Positions 24,509 to 33,110 of a stretch of 34,364 bases of DNA are shown in pieces. The translations under genes and the position numbers were made by a program. How positions within the stretch are numbered: the first letter of the stretch is position 1; every line of letters begins with the position of its first letter. Under the pieces are notes generated by a model that was given only the letters and a program-made list of their open reading frames with translations, was not told where the DNA came from and did no database searches. The stretch comes from an uncultured bacterium. GTDB taxonomy: Bacteria; Vulcanimicrobiota; CADAWZ01. The stretch is from NCBI GenBank assembly GCA_902791745.1, contig CADAWZ010000005.1:1-34364 (forward strand), read 5' to 3'.

Positions 24509-24865
24509 ATGGAGAGAGATAGAAGTAGAATTGATCAAATAAGAATGCAACGTGGCAGAGATATGGTCCAAGTAGGAGTCAATCCTGCCGAAGCTGCAAT
24601 AGCAGCACCTATAGCCGCTCCAAATCTTGCCGAAGCAGGCAAAGAGTTAGGAGTTGATTTTAAGAGTCCTTGGTTAAAAGATAGAGTAAGCCTCAGTCTT
24701 GAAGCCCAACTTTCTATGATGGAAATGAGAGGAAGCTATAGAATAAATCTTGCAGATTTAGGATATACAAACCGCATGTCCATTATGGCAATAAGACCAG
24801 GTATCTACATCAAAGTTGAACCAACAGGTTGTTACCGTCTTGTATATAACAATCGTACAAACTAA
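24509..24865 (+). CDS. Uncharacterised 118-aa protein
   Basis: I do not recognise a family. The N-terminal part is charged (MERDRSRIDQIRMQRGRDMV), then an Ala/Pro-rich linker (AEAAIAAPIAAPNLAEAGKE), then a more structured C-terminus (SLSLEAQLSMMEMRGSYRIN ... MAIRPGIYIKVEPTGCYRLV). There is no signal peptide or membrane segment. AAGGAG lies upstream of the ATG, an extended -10 promoter precedes it and a terminator follows at 24888-24927, so it appears to be a real, separately transcribed single gene. Codon use is like the neighbours. Confidence 0.75.
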   Translation: MERDRSRIDQIRMQRGRDMVQVGVNPAEAAIAAPIAAPNLAEAGKELGVDFKSPWLKDRVSLSLEAQLSMMEMRGSYRINLADLGYTNRMSIMAIRPGIYIKVEPTGCYRLVYNNRTN

Positions 24866-24887
24866 CAAAATTTAACTTTGACAATCA

Positions 24888-24927
24888 AAAACGGAGACCC
24901 ATTTTTATCGGTCTTCGTTATTTTTTT
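24888..24927 (+). terminator. Terminator of the 118-aa gene
   Basis: AACGGAGACC (24890-24899) pairs with GGTCTTCGTT (24910-24919), one wobble, followed by seven T. Confidence 0.85.
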
Positions 24928-24934
24928 ATCATGG

Positions 24935-24975
24935 CGAAAAAAAATCCAGCCGAAAATTCGACTGGATTTTTTATT
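24935..24975 (-). terminator. Terminator of the redox operon after adhE
   Basis: AAAAAATCCAG (24939-24949) with CTGGATTTTTT (24962-24972), plus inner CGAA/TTCG. The inner odd pair is a G-U wobble only on the minus strand, fitting termination of adhE, which ends 14 nt upstream. Confidence 0.8.
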
Positions 24976-24988
24976 TATTTCACTTCAA

Positions 24989-27607
24989 TTATACGACACC
25001 ATTAAATGCGTCTATATACATTTGTTTTATTTCACTCATAAGTGGATAAGATGGGTTTGTTCCTGTGCATTGATCGTCAAAAGCAAGTTCTACCATTTCA
25101 TCTAACTTATCATAGAATGCCTGTTCTGTAACTCCTGCATCTTTTATTGATTTTGGAAGTTTGAGAGCTTCTTTGAGTTTGTCAACTTCATTCAAGAAAA
25201 TACTTATCTTTTCATCATCACTTAGATTTTTGTCAACAATATGAAGTTCATCAACAATCTGTCCAATTTTTTCTTTCACATTTGGATATTTATACTGTGG
25301 GAATGCACACTGCTTAAATGGCTTTTCAGTTGCGTTATACTTGATAACCTGACTGAAGAGAAGAGCATTTGCTATTCCGTGTGGGATATTGAACATAGAA
25401 CCAAGTTTATGAGCCATTGAGTGGCACACACCAAGAAAAGCATTTGCAAATGCCATACCAGCTAATGTTGCTGCATAGTGCATTTTTTCCTTTGCTATTG
25501 GATCGCCTTTTCCATGTTCATAAGATCTCGGCAAATACTTAAATATCAATTTTATTGCTTCAAGTGCATTTGAATTTGTGAAGTTAGTTGCCATTGATGA
25601 AATATATGATTCAACAGCATGAACAAGTGAATCAAAACCACTTGCAGCACAAAGACCTGGAGGCATTGTATCGACAAAATCTGGATCAACAATTGCCATT
25701 GTTGGAGTGAGTGAATATTCAGCAATAGCATATTTTACATGTGTTTCATCATCTGTTATGATTGCAAAAGGAGTAACTTCTGAACCAGTTCCAGATGTAG
25801 TTGGAATAGCTATCAACTGTGATTTCTTTCCAAGCTCAGGAATTGAACAAATTCTCTTTCTGATATCCATAAATCTCATAGATATATCTTCAAAATTAGT
25901 ATCTGGATTTTCATACATCAACCAAACAATCTTTGCTGCGTCGATAGGAGAACCACCACCAAGTGCAATAATTACATCTGGCTCATAAGGTCTTACGACA
26001 TTGAGGGCATCTCTAATTGTCGAAAGAGTTGGGTCTGGTCTGACATCAAAGAAAATTTGGAAATCAACACCGATTTCATCGAGAACATTTGTTACTTTAT
26101 ATACTGTATTTGAATTAAATAAAAATCTATCAGTTATGATAAATGCACGCTTTTTGCCTTTCAATTCTCTCAAAGCGAGATCGACGGAACCTCTCTTGAA
26201 ATAAATCTTTGGCGGAACTTTGAACCAAAGCATATTTTCTCTCCTCTCAGCAACAGTCTTGTAATTTAAAAGATGTTTTACTCCAACATTTTCACTTACA
26301 GCATTTTCACCCCATGATCCACAGCCAAGTGTGAGAGAAGGTTCAAGTCTGAAGTTATAGAGATCACCAAGACCACCATGAGAAGAAGGAGAGTTAATTA
26401 TAATTCTGCCTGTATGAAGTTTATTGCCGAAAAATGAGATTCTATCTTGTTTGCGAGGATCTGTATAAAGTACAGATGTATGACCAGCTCCTCCAAGCTC
26501 AACAAGATTATATGCCATATCTGTAGCATGTTCAAAATCTTCAGCCTTGTATAAAGCAAGAACAGGAGAAAGTTTTTCATGTGCAAATGGTTCTTCAAGT
26601 GCAATATCTGTAACTTCACCTATCAAAATTTTTGTATTTGGAGGAACACTTATTCCAGCCATCTCCGCTATCTTACATGCAGGTTGACCGACAACAGCAG
26701 GATTTACACTACCATTTTCTTTTATAACTGTTTTGCCAACAACTTCTTTTTCTTCAGGTGAAAGAATATAAGCACCTCTATATCTAAATTCTTCTCTTAC
26801 TTCTTCATAAACATCTTTAACAGCAATAACAGACTGTTCAGAAGCACAAATCATGCCATTGTCAAATGTCTTTGAAAGAATAATTGAAGATACAGCCATT
26901 TTTATATCTGCAGTTTCATCAATTACAGCAGGAGTATTACCTGGACCGACTCCTATTGCTGGCTTACCACTTGAATATGCAGATTTAACCATACCTGGAC
27001 CACCTGTTGCCAAAATAGCGTCGATCATTGGGTGTCTCATAAGCATTGCAGAAAGTTCAACAGAAGGCTCATCAATCCAACCGATTATATCTTTTGGAGC
27101 TCCTGCTTTTACAGCTGCATCTAAAACAAGTTTAGCAGCAGCTATTGTTGATTTTTTAGCTCTTGGATGTGGAGAGAAAATAATGGCATTTCTTGTTTTG
27201 AGAGCTATCAATGATTTAAAAATAGCTGTCGAAGTTGGATTTGTTGTTGGAACTATTCCTGCCAAAACTCCCAAAGGTTCAGCAACAATTTTTGTTCCAT
27301 TTGTTATATCTTCTGAAATAACACCACAAGTTTTTGTATCTTTGTGTTTGTTATAGATATATTCTGAGGCAAAGTGATTTTTTATTACTTTGTCTTCAAC
27401 AATTCCCATACCAGTATCTTCAACTGCCATTTTTGCAAGAGGAATACGAGCTTTATTTGCAGCAACTGCAGCTGCTTTAAAAATCTTGTCAACTTTTTCC
27501 TGAGAAAATGTCGCATATATCTGCTGAGCTTTTTTAACACTTTTTATAAGCTCTTCGAGATGTTCAGTAGTTGTAACTACATCAGAAGTTCTTAAAATTT
27601 CTTCCAT
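24989..27607 (-). CDS. adhE: Bifunctional acetaldehyde-CoA/alcohol dehydrogenase
   Basis: 872 aa, full length. The N-terminal half is an acylating aldehyde dehydrogenase with the catalytic Cys in NGMICASEQSV (about residue 252); the C-terminal half (from about 460) is an iron-dependent alcohol dehydrogenase with NAD-binding GGGSPIDAAK (about 552) and metal-binding His residues in HAVESYIS and HSMAHKLGSMFNIPHG. It converts acetyl-CoA to ethanol while oxidising two NADH. Last gene of the six-gene redox operon, only 27 nt after the group B hydrogenase, so shared transcription is expected. GGAG precedes the ATG. Confidence 0.97.
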   Translation of the reverse strand: MEEILRTSDVVTTTEHLEELIKSVKKAQQIYATFSQEKVDKIFKAAAVAANKARIPLAKMAVEDTGMGIVEDKVIKNHFASEYIYNKHKDTKTCGVISEDITNGTKIVAEPLGVLAGIVPTTNPTSTAIFKSLIALKTRNAIIFSPHPRAKKSTIAAAKLVLDAAVKAGAPKDIIGWIDEPSVELSAMLMRHPMIDAILATGGPGMVKSAYSSGKPAIGVGPGNTPAVIDETADIKMAVSSIILSKTFDNGMICASEQSVIAVKDVYEEVREEFRYRGAYILSPEEKEVVGKTVIKENGSVNPAVVGQPACKIAEMAGISVPPNTKILIGEVTDIALEEPFAHEKLSPVLALYKAEDFEHATDMAYNLVELGGAGHTSVLYTDPRKQDRISFFGNKLHTGRIIINSPSSHGGLGDLYNFRLEPSLTLGCGSWGENAVSENVGVKHLLNYKTVAERRENMLWFKVPPKIYFKRGSVDLALRELKGKKRAFIITDRFLFNSNTVYKVTNVLDEIGVDFQIFFDVRPDPTLSTIRDALNVVRPYEPDVIIALGGGSPIDAAKIVWLMYENPDTNFEDISMRFMDIRKRICSIPELGKKSQLIAIPTTSGTGSEVTPFAIITDDETHVKYAIAEYSLTPTMAIVDPDFVDTMPPGLCAASGFDSLVHAVESYISSMATNFTNSNALEAIKLIFKYLPRSYEHGKGDPIAKEKMHYAATLAGMAFANAFLGVCHSMAHKLGSMFNIPHGIANALLFSQVIKYNATEKPFKQCAFPQYKYPNVKEKIGQIVDELHIVDKNLSDDEKISIFLNEVDKLKEALKLPKSIKDAGVTEQAFYDKLDEMVELAFDDQCTGTNPSYPLMSEIKQMYIDAFNGVV

Positions 27608-27634
27608 TAAACTAAATCTCTCCTTTCATATCAT

Positions 27635-29092
27635 TTAATCTAACTTTAAATCTTCACTTTTATCCAAATATGCGTTTACTGCTTTTGAAGCAGTTTTTAT
27701 AGAATTTAATGTTGCATTTCCACCAATACAGCCACCAGGACATGACATAATTTCAATTAAATTACCTTCTTCACAAGCTCCATTTTTGGCATATCTTTTG
27801 AGGTCTCTTATGCTCATCTTGTTTAGTCCATCTACAACAAAAGGCTTTACCTTATCACTATTTTTGCCAAGTGCAACTCTTACAGATTCTGCAACACCAC
27901 CAGTAAGAGGATATCCCCTACCCTGTTTTGAAGCAAACTGTTCAAAATCTGTCTCTTCACATTTTGCAACTTGGATATTAAAGCCAATAAGCATTGCTCC
28001 AAGTTCTTCAAAAGTCAAAACATAATCTATTGTATCATATTCTGTTGCTTCCTGTCTTTTTGCTACACAAGGGCTTAAAAAAACTGTAACAGCATCTGGA
28101 TATTTTTCCCTTACCAATTCAGCAGTATAATAAAGTGGAGTATGTGTATCTGAAACAAAAGGTTTTATCTCTGGCATGTGCTTTTTTACAAGCTCATTGT
28201 AAGCAGCACAGCATGAAGTCGTCATAAATTTGTCGCCTCTTTCCATTCTCTCCATAAAATCTTTTGCTTCATTTTTAGCTGTAACATCTGCACCTACAGC
28301 AACTTCCCAAACATCATAAAATCCCATTTTTCTAAGTGCAGTATTTAATTGTTTAGGAGAACATGGTAACTGACCAGCAACAGAAGGAGCCATCATAGCA
28401 ACAACTTTCATGCCACTTTTTATTCTTACCAAAACATCTATTAGCTGACTTTTTTCATGTACAGCTCCAAATGGACATGCAACAACACATTTTCCACAAG
28501 AAATACATTTATCAAAATCAATTTTGGCAAGCCCTGAAGGACCTTTTGCTATTGCACCAACAGGACATACATTTTCGCAAGGGACAATTCTTTTGACAAT
28601 GGCTTGATATGGACATACCTTCATGCACATGCCACACTGTTTACATTTTGACTGATCTATGACAGATTTTCCATTTATAAATTTAATAGCATTAAATCTG
28701 CATGTATTTACACAAGGTCTTGCAACACAACCTTGACACAACTCAGTAACAAAAACAGCATTTGGAAGACAACCTTGACATGCAGATTCCAAAACAGTCA
28801 AAACATCTTTATCAGGTCTTTTTCTATTTACTGCTCTTCTGACAAATTCAGCAAGAGTATGTCTTTCATCATCATCCTCAAGAGTTGTTCCAAGCCCAGC
28901 CATCACTCTATTTCTCAAAGCAGCACGTTCTTTATATATACAACAACGATAAGGCACTTCACAACCTTTAGGTCTCATATCAAAAGGAATAAGTCTTGCA
29001 TTGTCTTCAAAAGAATCACTCAAAAAAGCCTTTACAATACGAACTAAAATTTCTTTTTTCAGTCTTACTGTATCATTTGACATATCAGACAT
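27635..29092 (-). CDS. Group B-type [FeFe] hydrogenase
   Basis: 485 aa. An N-terminal Cys-bearing region (GCEVPYRCCIYKERAALRNR) precedes several ferredoxin-like cluster motifs (CQGCVARPC, CKQCGMCMKVCP, CISCGKCVVACP; about residues 110-215). The H-cluster motifs are L1 TSCCAAY, L2 SPCVAKRQEA and L3 EIMSCPGGCIGG. Both Cys of TSCC are kept, so the proton-relay Cys is present and catalysis is plausible. The combination fits the group B [FeFe] hydrogenases. Role: H2 production or uptake with ferredoxin-type electron carriers. No HydE/F/G maturases lie in the window. A strong promoter lies so close that the ATG at 29092 may start a leaderless message; Met4 at 29083 is the alternative start. Confidence 0.92.
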   Translation of the reverse strand: MSDMSNDTVRLKKEILVRIVKAFLSDSFEDNARLIPFDMRPKGCEVPYRCCIYKERAALRNRVMAGLGTTLEDDDERHTLAEFVRRAVNRKRPDKDVLTVLESACQGCLPNAVFVTELCQGCVARPCVNTCRFNAIKFINGKSVIDQSKCKQCGMCMKVCPYQAIVKRIVPCENVCPVGAIAKGPSGLAKIDFDKCISCGKCVVACPFGAVHEKSQLIDVLVRIKSGMKVVAMMAPSVAGQLPCSPKQLNTALRKMGFYDVWEVAVGADVTAKNEAKDFMERMERGDKFMTTSCCAAYNELVKKHMPEIKPFVSDTHTPLYYTAELVREKYPDAVTVFLSPCVAKRQEATEYDTIDYVLTFEELGAMLIGFNIQVAKCEETDFEQFASKQGRGYPLTGGVAESVRVALGKNSDKVKPFVVDGLNKMSIRDLKRYAKNGACEEGNLIEIMSCPGGCIGGNATLNSIKTASKAVNAYLDKSEDLKLD

Positions 29093-29095
29093 AAT

Positions 29096-29125
29096 ATTAT
29101 ATCAAAAACGAAAAATTTTCGTCAA
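29096..29125 (-). promoter_or_regulatory. Internal promoter before the group B hydrogenase
   Basis: Minus strand -35 TTGACG (29125-29120), 18-nt spacer, -10 TATAAT (29101-29096). The inverted repeat ACGAAAA-a-TTTTCGT (29108-29122) lies across the spacer and the -35, a likely operator. Expected transcription start is at or just inside the annotated ATG. Confidence 0.7.
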
Positions 29126-29151
29126 AACGCCTTTCTTTTATTATTTTTGTC

Positions 29152-29418
29152 CTATGAATTTCCAAGTTTTTTATCTATTGCTGCAAAAACCTTATCTATT
29201 GTAGCTTCTTTTATAACATCATCATCTACCTTGACATAAGGAGCTTTTGAAAACTTCCAATCAATAGAACAAAGCCCAAGACATGGAACACCTGTTACTT
29301 CAACCTTATCACCATATCTTTTAGGAACAGAATCAATAAGTTCCTGAAGATTTGAAGCTCCCATGACAAAACATGTAGTGCCCAAACATACTTTTACATC
29401 TATTTTCTTTTCTTCCAT
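29152..29418 (-). CDS. 2Fe-2S thioredoxin-like protein (NuoE-type), second copy
   Basis: 88 aa. The spacing of the four Cys (CLGTTC ... CLGLC) is that of thioredoxin-like [2Fe-2S] ferredoxins such as the NuoE C-terminal domain. Single-domain, cytoplasmic. Such small proteins carry electrons to and from [FeFe] hydrogenases. It lies between the phosphatase and the group B hydrogenase genes, on the same strand, 33 nt after the phosphatase gene. It could be the electron partner of either hydrogenase. Confidence 0.88.
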   Translation of the reverse strand: MEEKKIDVKVCLGTTCFVMGASNLQELIDSVPKRYGDKVEVTGVPCLGLCSIDWKFSKAPYVKVDDDVIKEATIDKVFAAIDKKLGNS

Positions 29419-29450
29419 AGCTGTATCATCCTTTTATAAAAATTACAGTA

Positions 29451-30611
29451 TTACATATACTGTATATTGACCTTTTTAAAATATTTTTTTTCGAGAACTT
29501 CTGCAATTTTCTTTACTATATTTTTTCTTATAGCAATTTCAACAGGCAAAGTAGGATCATAATGAGCTTCATTTAATTTAGCTCCTACCATAAAATATAT
29601 TTCATCACTATCAAGGAAAAAATTTGATAACCTAACTGCAGCATTATTTGAATCAGGTATTTTATTTTCAAGATATTCCAATGTTCGAGTAAGGGTCAAA
29701 ACGCCCTCTGTAACTAAATCTGCTCCTTCCATTTCGAGACAAGATGGTAGAGAATCTATACTTATCAATTTGCCAACTGTAATTTTTGCATTTAATTCTC
29801 TTGATAACAAATTCGCTGTTGTTCCTCCACAAACTGCTTTTTTGCCAACAAAATTTTTAAACATATACGCAAATTCTCTATCACTTGATTGTCTATAAGG
29901 AGGACCAGTAAAAACAAGAGATTTTCTTGGTTCTCTAAAATATAAAACACAAGCTGATATATCATCAATAGGTTTTCTATTTGGTTCAACTAATTTTGCC
30001 TGCTGTACAATATATTTAGCAAGATTATGGCTTGAAATTTCAGGATCATTTGCAAGTTTAACCTTCAAAAAGTCAATCAATCCACTTCTTCTGAGACCTA
30101 ATTTTAAAACACCACCGCCAAGTCCAGCTTGAGTAACTCCATCTGAGCAAAAAATGAATCTATCACCTAACTGTGCATTCATTTTATAGACTTTCATGTG
30201 TCTATTTTTGAAATTGACAGAGTCTATTATAGTAAATTCTGGTTTTAAGACCTCTGTACCTCTAATCCAAACAAAATCTGGATTTCCTTCTTCAACAACA
30301 GAAATTTTGCCATCATCAAAGCAGTCAACAGCAGAAAAAGTAGAATAACTTATATGTCTCACTTGACATACAGGAAGAGAATTCATAACAATTTCAGCTG
30401 CCTTTTTTATTTTGATATTTTTTTCTATAAATCTCAAAAGCATTGTTGCTGTCATACAAGACAATATATTTGCTTTTATTCCACTTCCCAAACCGTCAGA
30501 CAAAACAGCTATTAATCTTTTATCTTGCGGATAACGCTTAGATACAAAATAATCCCCAAAGGCATTTTGCTTATATTTTTTTTCTTGTACACAATCTATA
30601 TCTATAAACAC
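29451..30611 (-). CDS. SpoIIE/PP2C-type protein phosphatase
   Basis: 386 aa. Residues 1 to about 225 are a SpoIIE-type Ser/Thr phosphatase with metal-binding Asp in SDGLGSG, SDGVTQAG and DDISACVLYF. The remaining ~160 residues (from PRKSLVFTGPPYRQ) form an additional domain with GGTTANLLSREL that I cannot name. It begins with GTG at 30611; GGAG is 6 nt upstream and overlaps the HydS stop (TAG-GAG), so it is coupled to the HydS gene. Sensory [FeFe] hydrogenases are commonly encoded next to such phosphatases, so it is inferred to carry the HydS signal to a phosphoprotein target. No kinase or anti-sigma partner is in the window. Confidence 0.88.
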   Translation of the reverse strand: MFIDIDCVQEKKYKQNAFGDYFVSKRYPQDKRLIAVLSDGLGSGIKANILSCMTATMLLRFIEKNIKIKKAAEIVMNSLPVCQVRHISYSTFSAVDCFDDGKISVVEEGNPDFVWIRGTEVLKPEFTIIDSVNFKNRHMKVYKMNAQLGDRFIFCSDGVTQAGLGGGVLKLGLRRSGLIDFLKVKLANDPEISSHNLAKYIVQQAKLVEPNRKPIDDISACVLYFREPRKSLVFTGPPYRQSSDREFAYMFKNFVGKKAVCGGTTANLLSRELNAKITVGKLISIDSLPSCLEMEGADLVTEGVLTLTRTLEYLENKIPDSNNAAVRLSNFFLDSDEIYFMVGAKLNEAHYDPTLPVEIAIRKNIVKKIAEVLEKKYFKKVNIQYM

Positions 30612-30620
30612 TATGCACTC

Positions 30621-32312
30621 CTATTTATCATAATCATCTGCAATAGAACTTAATAGAGTCTCTGTTTCAACCATATGCTCACCAAGTAAACAAGCTATTT
30701 CTTGAACAATAGAAATATTTTTTGAAATAACTTCATTTGCTCTTCGTGCTATTTTTTCTCTATTCATCTGTGTTTTAGTTACATCTGTTATTATAGCACC
30801 AGCAACTTTACCAGGTTCAAGTACAAAAGCTATAATATCATATATTTTATCACCTAAACAATAATGCTCTTTATGAATTTCATGACCAAGTGTAAAAACT
30901 TCCTTAAATATATCAACAATATCTACAATACGGTCTAAAGAAGCTCCTGCAATTCCATCTGCTTCAAAAATATCTGCCATATCACCTGTAAAAGCTCTAA
31001 TAAAAGATGTATTTGCTTCCAATATTCTCAAAAAAGAATCAACAATAACAACAGATGAAGGCATACATCTTATCATTATAGAAGCCTTTTGCATTGCCAA
31101 CTTTCTCATATATGAAACACACATTGAAGGCTCCGCAGTACCTGCAATAAGTGCTAAAGCAAGTTCTCTACAAGTGTTATATCCACATCCTCCACAATTC
31201 AATTCATCTTCTGGATTAGATTTTCCTAATTTCTTCAAAGCCTCATTTATTTCTTCTAATGAATATTCTTTTAAATCTTCCTGTTTAGGTGCATAATCCA
31301 TATGTACAACACTTAAAGGCTCTTTTGGAATAGAATCTCTCAACTTTGTACGAGTCAAAATATCTGAAATAAGCATTATCTCTGATTTTTCTGTGCTTAT
31401 ACAAGGTCCACCTATGCAACCACCTTCACAGGCAAGAACTTCTGCAAATGTAACTTTAGTGCAATCATTTGGATTAAATCCATCAAGTGCTTTTTCAAAA
31501 GACTTTAGAGAAGCAAATTCTGTCAATATACAATTTTTAACACCTATCTGTTTTAATGTACGATTCATTCCGCCATCAATAGGATAGAAATTTCCCTCAT
31601 TTGCATTATGTGGTAAAAATTTTATGTCTTCTAAATTTCTTTCTTTATGTATATTAATAAAAGATTCTTCAAACATTAATTTTAATTCTTCAAAAGTTAA
31701 GGAAACATCTATTAAATTTTTATTGGTATCTGATTCATTTTTCTTTCCTATGCATGGACCAATGAAAATAACAGAAATATCTTCACCATACATTTCTTTT
31801 AGCATTTTAGCATGTGTCAATGCAGGAGAAGCTATTGGAACTATATTTTTAACAAATTCAGGGCGGTACTTTCTTATATATTCTACAACTACTGGACAAG
31901 CACTCGATATAAAAAATCCATTTTCAGCTTTGTTCAATATTTCAGCTGTTTTAATAGATACTTCTTGAGCTCCTAAAGCCGTTTCACTAACTCCAGTAAA
32001 ACCAAGTTTTTTAAGAGATGAAATAATTTCAGTTTCTGTACAATCAAAAGCTCCTCTCCAACTTGGTGCCAATGAAGCATAAACTTTTTTGGTGGATTCC
32101 AAAAGTTCTGTCGCTATTCCGACATCTGATCTTACTCTTTTGGCATTACAAGGACATACAATAACACAATTACCACAAGAAATACATTTATCTTGCATAA
32201 CAAAAGCATGACCTTTTTCAACTTTTATGGCTTTTACTGGACATTCTCTAATACATTTATAACAATCTTGACACTCATTTGTCAATGTGTATACAGGTTG
32301 AGAAATAGGCAT
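30621..32312 (-). CDS. Sensory [FeFe] hydrogenase with PAS domain (HydS-like, group C)
   Basis: 563 aa. Two ferredoxin-like motifs (CQDCYKCIRECP and CISCGNCVIVCP) precede an H-cluster domain with L1 SSACPV, L2 GPCIGKK and L3 CEGGCIGGP. The first Cys of the usual TSCC, which relays protons in catalytic enzymes, is Ala here, the hallmark of HydS sensors. Next come another Fe-S motif (NCGGCGYNTCRELALAL, with a later Cys; about 365-395), a PAS domain (about 405-510) and a short helical C-terminus. Predicted function: sensing H2 or redox state, not bulk H2 turnover. Gene 2 of the operon, 15 nt after the first 2Fe-2S protein; GAGG upstream of the ATG. Confidence 0.93.
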   Translation of the reverse strand: MPISQPVYTLTNECQDCYKCIRECPVKAIKVEKGHAFVMQDKCISCGNCVIVCPCNAKRVRSDVGIATELLESTKKVYASLAPSWRGAFDCTETEIISSLKKLGFTGVSETALGAQEVSIKTAEILNKAENGFFISSACPVVVEYIRKYRPEFVKNIVPIASPALTHAKMLKEMYGEDISVIFIGPCIGKKNESDTNKNLIDVSLTFEELKLMFEESFINIHKERNLEDIKFLPHNANEGNFYPIDGGMNRTLKQIGVKNCILTEFASLKSFEKALDGFNPNDCTKVTFAEVLACEGGCIGGPCISTEKSEIMLISDILTRTKLRDSIPKEPLSVVHMDYAPKQEDLKEYSLEEINEALKKLGKSNPEDELNCGGCGYNTCRELALALIAGTAEPSMCVSYMRKLAMQKASIMIRCMPSSVVIVDSFLRILEANTSFIRAFTGDMADIFEADGIAGASLDRIVDIVDIFKEVFTLGHEIHKEHYCLGDKIYDIIAFVLEPGKVAGAIITDVTKTQMNREKIARRANEVISKNISIVQEIACLLGEHMVETETLLSSIADDYDK

Positions 32313-32327
32313 TTATTAGAACCTCTT

Positions 32328-32576
32328 TTAATTATTTTTTAAATGTTCAGATATTAATTGTTTTATTTTTTCAAAATCAATATTATCATATTTTTTTTCA
32401 TTTATAAAAATATGGGGGCCATCGGAACATTGATTTGAACAACGAGCTCCAGCAAGTTCTATTTTATCTTGCAAATTGTTTTCCTCTATATATTTTTCAA
32501 GAAGTTCAAGATTATCATTATTTCCTCTTGCAAAACAAGAACTCCCCATACATATTGTCAAATTTATTTTATCCAT
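32328..32576 (-). CDS. 2Fe-2S thioredoxin-like protein, first gene of redox operon
   Basis: 82 aa. Four Cys in CMGSSC and CSNQC with the thioredoxin-like [2Fe-2S] arrangement. Paralog of the 88-aa protein at 29152-29418 but with a different second Cys pair context (GARCSNQCSDGP). First gene after the operon promoter; only a weak AGAAAG precedes the ATG. Presumed electron donor or acceptor for HydS. Confidence 0.88.
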   Translation of the reverse strand: MDKINLTICMGSSCFARGNNDNLELLEKYIEENNLQDKIELAGARCSNQCSDGPHIFINEKKYDNIDFEKIKQLISEHLKNN

Positions 32577-32612
32577 AATAAAGTCTTTCTTTACTTAAAA
32601 TTTTTATATAAA

Positions 32613-32630
32613 ATGTGATTTTTTTCTCAA
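32613..32630 (-). promoter_or_regulatory. Rex-like operator
   Basis: The 18-mer ATGTGATTTTTTTCTCAA matches the Rex pattern TTGTGAA-N4-TTCACAA at 11 of 14 defined positions. It begins about 10 nt downstream of the -10, where a repressor would block initiation. Rex senses NADH/NAD and commonly controls adhE and hydrogenase genes. No rex gene in this window. Confidence 0.45.
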
Positions 32631-32639
32631 TTACTTTAT

Positions 32640-32667
32640 ATTATAACATATAAATTTATAAAGTCAA
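32640..32667 (-). promoter_or_regulatory. Promoter of the redox operon
   Basis: Minus strand -35 TTGACT (32667-32662), 16-nt spacer, extended -10 TGT-TATAAT (hexamer 32645-32640). The leader to the first ATG would be about 57 nt. Confidence 0.75.
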
Positions 32668-32831
32668 TGTTTTTAAAAAATATTTTTCTGGATTTTTTTA
32701 AAGAAATTTTAGAATAAATTCTTATAAATATGTTGATTTTTTCAAATTTTATTTCACAATTAATTTTACACCTTGTGCTAGTTGATAAATATTTTAAAAT
32801 AAACCCCAATAGACCCTATTTAGAGGAGATA

Positions 32832-33000
32832 TCATTGCGAGGGAGCTGTGCGACCGTGGCAATCTCAACCACTTAATTTAAATTTAGAAGTTTATTAAAT
32901 AGACTGAGCAAAAATTGGATAAATATAAGCGATCGACTCAATTTTTAAGCAAATAATAATTTACAGGGCGTAGATTGCCACGGTTTCCCCCGCAATAACA
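32832..33000. repeat. MITE-like element with imperfect terminal inverted repeats
   Basis: The left arm (32834-32866) runs ATTGCGAGGGAG...ACCGTGGCAATCT; the right arm (32972-32997) in reverse complement runs ATTGCGGGGGAAACCGTGGCAATCT with the middle shortened. About 105 bp of AT-rich filler lies between. The arm resembles a class of intergenic repeat I recall from many genomes (ATTGCGAGG...GGCAATCT). No coding capacity. The adjacent 32668-32831 holds nothing recognisable. Confidence 0.65.
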
Positions 33001-33110
33001 AAATGGCAGTATACAGGCATATCTTGGATAGTTTACAGCAACTTTGTTTTTACTTATTTTTAAAAATCAACTAACACAACGAGTTAAATCAACTTAGTAC
33101 ATTTATAAAA

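Noticed and set aside
26853-27356. 167-aa plus-strand open frame.
   Set aside because: Antisense to the aldehyde dehydrogenase half of adhE with no recognisable motif.
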